DNA from: Kordia aestuariivivens
GTDB lineage: Bacteria > Bacteroidota > Bacteroidia > Flavobacteriales > Flavobacteriaceae
Direction: 5' to 3'
Length of the DNA: 64,000 nt
NCBI RefSeq assembly: GCF_014397005.1
Contig: NZ_JACGWS010000007.1
Location: 1 to 64,000, forward strand
Shown here: piece by piece, positions 53,345 through 59,502 of the stretch
Layout: the number at the start of each line of letters is the position of its first letter
How positions within the stretch are numbered: position 1 is the first letter of the stretch
Program-made: the position numbers and the translations under genes
The notes under the pieces: generated by a model
Told to the model about the DNA's origin: nothing
The model's database searches: none
The model's input: only the letters and a program-made list of their open reading frames with translations

Positions 53345-54352
53345 ATGTTTAAAAAATATAATAGTATCGAAAATACATACCGCGAAAAAGCAATAGAACA
53401 AGTATATCTTCACGATTACGGAAATGATGTTTTTGTGGTACAAGAAAAAGTACATGGAGCAAACTTCTCTTTTATCACAGAAGGAAATACCATCAAAGTT
53501 GCAAAACGTACAAGTTTAATATCAGAAGATGAAAATTTCAACAACTACAAATACGTAGTAAATACATACGAAAAAGCAGTTTTGGAATTATTTAAGCTTG
53601 TAAAGGTTGATTTTCCCGAAACAGAAATGATCACTGTTTACGGTGAGCTTTTCGGAGGAAGTTATCCGCATCCTGATGTGGAGACACCAAAAGAAATGAC
53701 ACGCATTCAAAAAGGTGTTTTTTACAGTCCTGAAAATGATTTTTACGCATTTGACATTTGTATCAATCATAAACAATATGTTGATGTAACTATTGCAAAT
53801 ACATACTTTGAAAAGGTAGGATTGTTTTACGCAAAAACACTTTTCGCAGGAACTTTTAGTGAATGTATGGCATATCCAAATGCATTTGAATCAAAAGTAC
53901 ATGAATGGTTAAACCTTCCTACCATTGAAGATAATGTTTGCGAAGGAACAGTTATCAAACCATTAGTCAGTAGCCGTTTTGGAAATGGACAACGTGTTAT
54001 TTTCAAAAATAAAAACGAAAAATGGTCTGAGAAATCACATATCAAAAGAAAAGATGTTCAAAAACAAAGTGTTACGGAAGTTCTCTCAGCTACTGAAAAA
54101 GAACTCATGAACACACTTTTAGGATATGTGAATGAAAATCGCTTGATGAATGTTCAAAGTAAACTTGGTGAGTTTTCACCAAAACAAACTGGAAAAACCA
54201 TCGGATTGCTAGCCAAAGATGCTTTGGAAGATTTTGTGATGGATTATGAAACAGCTTGGAAAAATACCGAGAAACAACATCAAAAAGTGATGACTAAAAT
54301 ACTAAACAGAGAAGCTGCTACTGTTGTAAAAGAAGTGCTTTTATTTAAGTAA
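53345..54352 (+). CDS. T4 Rnl2-like RNA ligase
   Basis: 335 aa, same length as T4 Rnl2 (334). Motif I EKVHGANFSF with nucleophile Lys35, the same position as T4 Rnl2. Motif III ITVYGELFGGSYPHPDV, IIIa FYAFDICI, IV CEGTVIKP and V VIFKNKNEKW follow; the C-terminal helical domain (about 235-335) is present. Rnl2 enzymes seal nicked duplex RNA. A second ligase of a different clade from the Rnl1-like gene widens the range of RNA breaks the island can seal. Confidence 0.93.
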   Translation: MFKKYNSIENTYREKAIEQVYLHDYGNDVFVVQEKVHGANFSFITEGNTIKVAKRTSLISEDENFNNYKYVVNTYEKAVLELFKLVKVDFPETEMITVYGELFGGSYPHPDVETPKEMTRIQKGVFYSPENDFYAFDICINHKQYVDVTIANTYFEKVGLFYAKTLFAGTFSECMAYPNAFESKVHEWLNLPTIEDNVCEGTVIKPLVSSRFGNGQRVIFKNKNEKWSEKSHIKRKDVQKQSVTEVLSATEKELMNTLLGYVNENRLMNVQSKLGEFSPKQTGKTIGLLAKDALEDFVMDYETAWKNTEKQHQKVMTKILNREAATVVKEVLLFK

Positions 54353-54361
54353 TGTAGAAGT

Positions 54362-54391
54362 GACTGCCCAAAAATAAGTGTTTGGGCAGTC
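54362..54391 (+). terminator. Strong hairpin after the Rnl2-like gene
   Basis: GACTGCCCAAA / TTTGGGCAGTC perfect 11-bp stem, starting 9 bases after the stop. No T run, so it may be an RNA-processing hairpin rather than a classical terminator, since a tRNA-like gene follows at once. Confidence 0.55.
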
Positions 54392-54408
54392 TTCATAAAT
54401 AAAATAAA

Positions 54409-54480
54409 GGAGACATAGTTTAAATCTTAAAATAGTGGATTTTTATTCCAAAGATGCAGGTGAGAATCTTGTTGTTTCTA
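54409..54480 (+). tRNA. Degenerate tRNA, anticodon TTT (Lys-type)
   Basis: Acceptor GGAGACA / TGTTTCT (two G-U), D region TAGTTTAAATCTTAAAATAG lacking normal conservation, stem TGGA / TCCA with loop TTTTTAT (TTT), T arm GCAGG TGAGAAT CTTGT without TTCRA, discriminator A. Sister of the Asn-type gene at 52818. Confidence 0.55.
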
Positions 54481-54501
54481 AATTTTAAAACATACTAAAT
54501 C

Positions 54502-54607
54502 TGAGATTCCGTTCTTCAACGGAATTAATTCAACTTACAATTATGAGTGCGTCTCAGATACTGAATCAAGTTCAGCACAAGCTTTTCAAAATTGAGTTTC
54601 ATTAAAA
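54502..54607 (+). repeat. Hairpin repeat copy B
   Basis: Hairpin ATTCCGTT CTTC AACGGAAT (54506-54525), TTAATTCAACTTAC, and later TTTCAAAATTGAGTTTCATT (54584-54603). Matches copy A at 53237-53334 in both blocks but not in the segment between them. It is immediately followed by operator 4. Confidence 0.7.
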
Positions 54608-54615
54608 AAATATCA

Positions 54616-54652
54616 CTGCGCAAAATGATTGCGCAGTAGCAAGGAATATTTG
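54616..54652 (+). promoter_or_regulatory. Island operator 4 and promoter of the tRNA-like/slipin unit
   Basis: CTGCGCAA-N5-TTGCGCAG (54616-54636), a perfect 8-5-8 palindrome, 8 bp, then AATATTTG (54645-54652), the same -7-like octamer as operator 2. The strongest site of the four. Confidence 0.78.
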
Positions 54653-54657
54653 CAGTG

Positions 54658-54868
54658 TCAATAAATAATAAGTATCACACGTATTGTGAAATTTATCAAA
54701 AACGATCTTTAAAATATTAAAAATATCAAGCGAGTCTTGTTGCGTGTTTCTGTATAGCACGATTGTATAAAATGGTGCAAAAAATTGTATGCCGTTTTTA
54801 TATTCAACTCGACTTGGAGGCTTTGGGTTATTAGCCAAATAATAATCCTCCATAGGGAAACGTAGGTC
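54658..54868 (+). other. Leader between operator 4 and tRNA-like sequences
   Basis: About 210 bp, AT-rich, no plus-strand ORF. Holds hairpin GGAGG...CCTCC (54817-54852, with inner GGCT / AGCC pairing) directly before a T-arm sequence at 54869. An 83-codon minus-strand ORF here is not convincing. Confidence 0.45.
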
Positions 54869-54957
54869 GTGGGTTCGATTCCCATTCTCGCAAGAGATAG
54901 TTCAGTCTGGTAGAACGACGTTGTTGGATGTCATCGGTTCGAATCCGATCAATAGCT
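54869..54957 (+). tRNA. Joined tRNA-like pieces: T arm, GNRA hairpin, D arm, anticodon arm, T arm
   Basis: GTGGG TTCGATT CCCAT T arm (54869-54885), then TCTC GCAA GAGA hairpin (54886-54897), then TA GTTC AGTCTGGTA GAAC (D arm), an ambiguous anticodon arm GACGT TGTTGG ATGTC (six-base loop; TGG or GTT could be read), T arm ATCGG TTCGAAT CCGAT and CAATAGC. The 5' seven bases do not pair with CAATAGC, so no normal acceptor stem forms. Degenerate or rearranged. Confidence 0.45.
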
Positions 54958-54973
54958 TGGATGCAAATCCTTG

Positions 54974-55030
54974 GCTTTTGTAGCTCAGTGGTAGAGCACT
55001 ACACTTTTAATGTAGCCGCGGGAAACCGCC
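54974..55030 (+). tRNA. tRNA-Lys(TTT)-like 5' half ending in a GAAA hairpin
   Basis: GCTTTTG, D arm GCTC AGTGGTA GAGC, anticodon arm CTACA CTTTTAA TGTAG (TTT) are all canonical Lys sequence. The T arm is replaced by GCGG GAAA CCGC (55018-55029), a GNRA tetraloop hairpin, and no TTCRA or matching 3' acceptor follows; the nearest partial match is CAAAAAC at 55086. Confidence 0.5.
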
Positions 55031-55059
55031 TGAAGTTTGATCTCTTCTAAAAAAGATCG

Positions 55060-55393
55060 CCAGCCTGTCACGCTGTTTAAATTGACAAAAACGATGACGT
55101 ATCAATCTGCTGAAGTTTCAAATGAAATGAACAGCAGTTTCAACATCACCTTGACATATTGAAGGTTTGTAGCTAGAAATTAGCATTTCTTGAAAATCAA
55201 ATCAACCTAAAAAAATACTTGTAAAAGTAATTTGCTTAGCGCGATTCCATTCTCAAAAAAACAACTAATAAACTACTGTAAACATTAATATTTCCGTGAA
55301 AGAGAAATGATTGATGCGAATCGTTTTTACTCACTACGTGAAAATTAAAAATTGTATAACCGCCAATTAGTGGCATTTATAAATAATAGAGAC
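55060..55393 (+). other. 330-bp region between tRNA-like RNA and slipin gene
   Basis: No ORF of note. Hairpin CTGCTG ... CAGCAG (55107-55137) surrounds a GTTTCA / TGAAAT pairing, so the RNA may continue as a structured tail of the Lys-like sequence. The slipin ribosome site is in the last 20 bp. Confidence 0.4.
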
Positions 55394-56494
55394 ATGAAAC
55401 GAGCACGAATTAACGTAGGAAATGTAGGTTTGGTTTTCAAAAACGGAAACTACCAAAAAGTAATTACCGCAGGAACATATTGGCTAAGATTTAGTCAACA
55501 TGTAACCGTGTACAATCTTATCGATAAGTTTCAGGCTCCAATTGCTAGTGAAATTTTATTGCAAGATGAAACATTGGCAAACATGTTAGATGTAATTGAT
55601 GTAAAGGATAATGAACTTGTATTACTATTTGAAAAAGGCAATATAAAAGCAGTTTTAGAAGTAGGACAACACTTGTATTGGAAAGGTTTGAAAGAACGAA
55701 CGTATACACGTATTGACTTAAGCAAAGTTGAAATTACCGAAATCAAAGATGTGAATTTGTTGGGAAACCACAGATTATCAGCATACATCAAAAAGTTTGA
55801 AGTTCTTGAGTATGAAAAAGCAATTTTATTGATTGATGACAAATTTGAAAAAATCTTAGATTCAGGAATGCATCGCTTCTGGCAAAATACCACAAATATC
55901 AAGATTTCAAAAATAGATATGCGCCAATTACAATTAGAAATTTCTGGTCAAGAATTGTTAACCAAAGACAAAGCTGCGATTCGAATTAATTTTTACACAC
56001 AATACAAAGTTATCGATGTAAAAAAAGCAGTTTTAGACAATAAAGACTTTGAGAAGCAATTATACATTGCCATGCAATTAAAGTTGAGAGCTTTCATCGG
56101 AAACTATACGTTGGATGAACTGTTAGAGCAAAAAGAAAACATTGCCAACGCTGTATTTGAAAACATCAAAGATAGTGTTGATGCTTTAGGAATTAAAGTA
56201 TTGAGCTGCGGAATTCGAGATGTGATTTTAACTGGAGAAATGAAAGAAATCATGAATCAGGTATTAATCGCACAGAAAAAAGCACAGGCAAACATCATTA
56301 CACGTCGTGAAGAAACTGCTTCTACAAGAAGTTTGTTGAACACTGCAAAATTGATGGAAGAAAATGAAATGCTTTTCAAATTGAAAGAAATGGAATATGT
56401 GGAAAAAATCGCGGAAAAAATCGGCGAGATTACTGTCGCTGGAAACGGCGGTGTTGTAAAACAATTGAAAGATATCTTTTCAGTCAATAAATAA
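55394..56494 (+). CDS. Slipin-type SPFH/band-7 protein
   Basis: 366 aa from the ATG at 55394 (an upstream TTG at 55352 is less likely). It opens RARINVGNVGLVFKNGNYQKVITAGTYW and contains two band-7-like halves, the second with EYEKAILLIDDKFEKILDSGMHRFW, LTKDKAAIRINFYTQYKVID and IKVLSCGIRDVILTGEMKEIMNQVLIAQKKAQANIITRREETASTR, typical of slipins. There is no clear N-terminal membrane helix. Slipins recur in bacterial RNA-repair (Rtc-like) operons; they may hold the system at membranes or form a cage. Last protein of the operator 4 unit. Confidence 0.9.
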   Translation: MKRARINVGNVGLVFKNGNYQKVITAGTYWLRFSQHVTVYNLIDKFQAPIASEILLQDETLANMLDVIDVKDNELVLLFEKGNIKAVLEVGQHLYWKGLKERTYTRIDLSKVEITEIKDVNLLGNHRLSAYIKKFEVLEYEKAILLIDDKFEKILDSGMHRFWQNTTNIKISKIDMRQLQLEISGQELLTKDKAAIRINFYTQYKVIDVKKAVLDNKDFEKQLYIAMQLKLRAFIGNYTLDELLEQKENIANAVFENIKDSVDALGIKVLSCGIRDVILTGEMKEIMNQVLIAQKKAQANIITRREETASTRSLLNTAKLMEENEMLFKLKEMEYVEKIAEKIGEITVAGNGGVVKQLKDIFSVNK

Positions 56495-56530
56495 GCATTC
56501 AAAGTACATAATCACTATGTTTTTAAACCC

Positions 56531-56567
56531 GGTCTCATTACCGCTCTACCAAAGCAGTTTTGAGACC
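56531..56567. other. Two-tier hairpin containing a tRNA D-arm-like sequence
   Basis: GGTCTCA TT ACCGCT CTACCAA AGCAGT TT TGAGACC: a 7-bp stem, a TT/TT internal loop, a 6-bp stem and a 7-base loop. On the minus strand the middle reads like a tRNA D arm (TTTGGTAGAGCGG). It follows the slipin gene by 36 bp and is followed by ATTTTAAT, so it may be a terminator or a tRNA relic. Confidence 0.5.
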
Positions 56568-56600
56568 ATTTTAATATAAAAAAATTCAAGTATCATTAAA

Positions 56601-57041
56601 ATGTCTCTCTTATCAAAAAATATAAAAAACTTTTTTTGGAGTCTTTTTAAATTAAAGAATGAATCCCAAAATAGCATCATTGAAATCAGTCAGGATATTA
56701 TTTTGAATGTAATGGACAAACTTTCTAATTTTGAAAACAAGCAAGGTTTTTTAAAACCTATTTCGTTGCATTCATTAGCAAAAAAACTTCAAACAAATCC
56801 GAAGTATTTATCTAAAATTATCAATACTCATTATGAAAAAAACTTTAGTTCGTACATCAACGACTTACGAATTCAATATCTATTGAAAGAATTAAAAACT
56901 GACGATTCACTAAAAAAATATACCATAAAAACGTTGGCAAAAAAGATAGGTTTTAGAAGTACAGAAGCGTTCTCAAAAACGTTTAAAAAACATACAGGTT
57001 TTAATCCTTCTACTTATTTAAATACTATAAAACACAAATAA
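56601..57041 (+). CDS. AraC-family HTH protein
   Basis: 146 aa with a C-terminal AraC-type double HTH (about 50-142): SLHSLAKKLQTNPKYLSKIINTHY, FSSYINDLRIQYLLKEL and IKTLAKKIGFRSTEAFSKTFKKHTGFNPSTYL. No ligand-binding domain or receiver, only a short N-terminal leader. It sits at the boundary of the RNA island and the lanthipeptide-like locus and could regulate either. Confidence 0.88.
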   Translation: MSLLSKNIKNFFWSLFKLKNESQNSIIEISQDIILNVMDKLSNFENKQGFLKPISLHSLAKKLQTNPKYLSKIINTHYEKNFSSYINDLRIQYLLKELKTDDSLKKYTIKTLAKKIGFRSTEAFSKTFKKHTGFNPSTYLNTIKHK

Positions 57042-57444
57042 TTATTGTTATTTAATTTGTTATTTACTCTCTTGAACCAGAAAAGTTCCTTCGTCTTTAT
57101 ATGAAAAAGATGTTGGAGCTTTTTTTTATAGATTGATTTAAAAATTGTGCTATTCAACACAGGTTGAAATATCATGCTTCCATAAAAACTGTTTTTTAAA
57201 CTTCAACCAGATTTTAAAACTGAAACACAATGTAATCAGAAAAATGAATCTCATACAACTTACCTTACAAATTGCTGACTATCAAGCAAAAACACTACTA
57301 AAAAAACAACACAAAAGTGTCTTTAGGTATTTTTTACATACTAAAAAGGGATAACCCTCAATCTGAAAACCAAGTATAAACACGTAGATATACTAAAAGG
57401 TTTATGCAGAACTTTGAGATCCTAACCAACCTTATCATTTTTTT
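57042..57444 (+). other. 400-bp gap upstream of the S53 protease
   Basis: No firm gene. A 36-codon ORF at 57244-57354 (begins MNLIQLTLQIADYQAKTLL, ends HTKKG) is possible but weak. A GAACC...GTTCC-type hairpin region is near 57074-57090. The rest is AT-rich and may hold the promoter of the peptide locus. Confidence 0.35.
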
Positions 57445-58983
57445 ATGGAAGCCACACAAGAAAACACTTCGCAAGGAGATGTATTAGAAATTAAAGTATA
57501 CGTTCCTATCAACGAAGTTACTGAACGACAACAAGGAATAATTGACAATGCAATTAAAAAGCATCCTAGAGATCGCAAATATTTATCAAACACTTCACAC
57601 GGTAAAATATTTGCTCCAAGCAAAAATGAAGCAGATGCTATTATTGAACATGCCAAATCTAAAAATTGGGAGGTAACTTATGATAAAAAAGCACGCGAAA
57701 TTACAATCAAAGTCAAATCAGAAAATGGTATTGGTTCAGACAATACAAATCCTTCTCTTCATGAAGCATTAAAATTCTTAAACACACAAGGCGACATTCA
57801 TTTAGATTCGAAAGATCAAGAAAACAGAGATACTGCTAGCCCAGAAGACATTGTAGATCCTACTAAAAAAACTGGTTTCGTAAAAACAAATCAAGAAAAA
57901 AGAGTTGGTAGAGGAACTGCTATTCCAATTCAAGAACCAAAGCACGGACATAGCGCCCTTGAAATTGCAGAAGTATATAACTTTCCTGAAGGAGATGGCG
58001 CAAAACAAACTATTGGAATCATAGAGTTAGGTGGGAAATTTGAAGAAAGTGATTTGAAAACTTTCTTTGCGCAATACGACATGAAAGTTCCAAAGATTCA
58101 AGTGGTTGGAGAACCTGCAACAACACCAATAAACGATAATGTAGAAGTAACAGCAGATATTCAAGTTGCTGGAGTTTTAGCTCCAAAAGCAAAATTAGTT
58201 ATCTATTATGGAACTTCTATTTTGAATGCAATGAAGAGTGCATTGGCAGATACGAAGAATAAATTATCTGTAATTTCTATTAGTTGGGCTGGATCAGAAT
58301 TGGGCTATTCACTACAAGAAATTACAGAATTAAATAACGTATTCAAAGAAGCTGCCTTAAAAGGAATCACCGTTATTGGAGCTTCTGGAGACAATGGCGC
58401 ATTAAACAAACTGAAATTTGCAAATGTAAATGTTCCCGTAAACTTTGAACACGTATTAGGTTGTGGAGGAACAAAATTAAATATTGCAAATGATGAAATC
58501 ATTTCAGAAACTGTTTGGAATGAATCAACTCCACAAACACAAATAGGAAGCGGTGGCGGATTTAGCCAACGTGTTTCTGAACCAAGATATCAAAAAACAG
58601 CTATACAAAACTATATTACAAAATACCCTCAATTTGAACCATACCAAAGAGCTGGCGGAAAAGGAATTCCTGATGTTGGAGCAAATGCTGCAGATGCTTC
58701 TGGATATGCCGTTTTCTTTGAAGGAAATTGGGTAAAAATTGGAGGTACAAGTTTAGCAACTCCACTTTGGGCTGCTTTAATTGCACGTATCAATCAAAAC
58801 TTAGGCTACAATCTAGGATTTATCACTGAGCATCTTTATGAATTAATGGATTCGCCTGCATTTGATCAAATCATAGAAGGGAACAACAATCTATACCTCG
58901 CAGCATCTGGCTGGAATCCATGTACTGGTTTAGGTACTCCAAATGGACAAAAATTAATGGAAGCTATTGAAGGCTTAGAATAA
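57445..58983 (+). CDS. S53 (sedolisin/kumamolisin-like) serine-carboxyl peptidase
   Basis: 512 aa. N-terminal short pro-domain (about 10-95) with VYVPINEVTERQQG and SNTSHGKIFAPSK, then the catalytic domain (about 165-510). Ser-Glu-Asp triad: Glu234 and Asp238 in NVEVTADIQVAG, Ser436 in GGTSLATPLWAAL; oxyanion Asp316 in SGDNGA. The C-terminus ASGWNPCTGLGTPNG is the Ca-site end. No signal peptide is visible, so it is cytoplasmic or exported by another route. Leading a peptide-modification locus, it could remove a leader or cut repeat precursors (inference). Confidence 0.9.
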   Translation: MEATQENTSQGDVLEIKVYVPINEVTERQQGIIDNAIKKHPRDRKYLSNTSHGKIFAPSKNEADAIIEHAKSKNWEVTYDKKAREITIKVKSENGIGSDNTNPSLHEALKFLNTQGDIHLDSKDQENRDTASPEDIVDPTKKTGFVKTNQEKRVGRGTAIPIQEPKHGHSALEIAEVYNFPEGDGAKQTIGIIELGGKFEESDLKTFFAQYDMKVPKIQVVGEPATTPINDNVEVTADIQVAGVLAPKAKLVIYYGTSILNAMKSALADTKNKLSVISISWAGSELGYSLQEITELNNVFKEAALKGITVIGASGDNGALNKLKFANVNVPVNFEHVLGCGGTKLNIANDEIISETVWNESTPQTQIGSGGGFSQRVSEPRYQKTAIQNYITKYPQFEPYQRAGGKGIPDVGANAADASGYAVFFEGNWVKIGGTSLATPLWAALIARINQNLGYNLGFITEHLYELMDSPAFDQIIEGNNNLYLAASGWNPCTGLGTPNGQKLMEAIEGLE

Positions 58984-59005
58984 ACAGTAACTCAAACAAA
59001 AAATC

Positions 59006-59419
59006 ATGGCAAAAAAATTAGCATTGGATGAACTTCCAAAGCGCTTAATCGTTGATGGTAAAAAAATAGAAGATGTAATTATGATATACGGTTTTGTTGC
59101 AGAAGGACCAGATGATGATAACATCACATTCTATTTAGACACCTTATTAAAAACTTCCGTAGTCATCAAAGATGAAGACATCATTCACGATGTAAATATT
59201 ACCAAAACGCATAGTGCCATTGGTGGAACCATTATATGGGTTAAAAACGCTTCCACATACCTACAAGGAAAACCAGCACAATCACAGGAAGATGCAGCAC
59301 AATTTTTTCAAGGAGACATCTATCAACAATATGCCAATACTGTGCAAGGAAACACTGCTACACAACAACCAAATGGAGTAAAAACGCCTATTTGTGGGTG
59401 TGGTCAATGCGGAAATTAA
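59006..59419 (+). CDS. 137-aa protein with CGCGQC tail, possible modified peptide or carrier
   Basis: N-terminal compact domain (about 1-85; DELPKRLIVDGKKIEDVIMI, EGPDDDNITFYLDTLL), then a Gln/Ala/Thr-rich linker (about 86-125) and a C-terminal PICGCGQCGN. The build, a folded or leader part followed by a flexible tail with a Cys cluster, fits a RiPP precursor or a tagged carrier. I do not recognise the family. It lies 22 bp after the protease gene and 83 bp before the repeat protein. Confidence 0.6.
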   Translation: MAKKLALDELPKRLIVDGKKIEDVIMIYGFVAEGPDDDNITFYLDTLLKTSVVIKDEDIIHDVNITKTHSAIGGTIIWVKNASTYLQGKPAQSQEDAAQFFQGDIYQQYANTVQGNTATQQPNGVKTPICGCGQCGN

Positions 59420-59502
59420 ACAATAACTGGCATACAATTTATATTAAGTATAAAAACTCTTTAGAGTTTAAACCATATTATTAACCTTTAAATTTAACTA
59501 TT

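Noticed and set aside
54602-54853. 83-aa minus-strand ORF overlapping operator 4 and the leader
   Set aside because: It covers the palindrome and promoter, has odd composition (NPKPP start, Cys/Phe-rich end) and no family resemblance; likely chance.
41555-56567. Prophage explanation for the RNA-repair island
   Set aside because: T4-like enzymes suggest phage ancestry, but no capsid, tail, terminase, integrase or lysis gene is visible.
57145-57354. 69-aa ORF before the S53 protease
   Set aside because: No clear ribosome site or family likeness; only a shorter internal 36-codon version is remotely possible.
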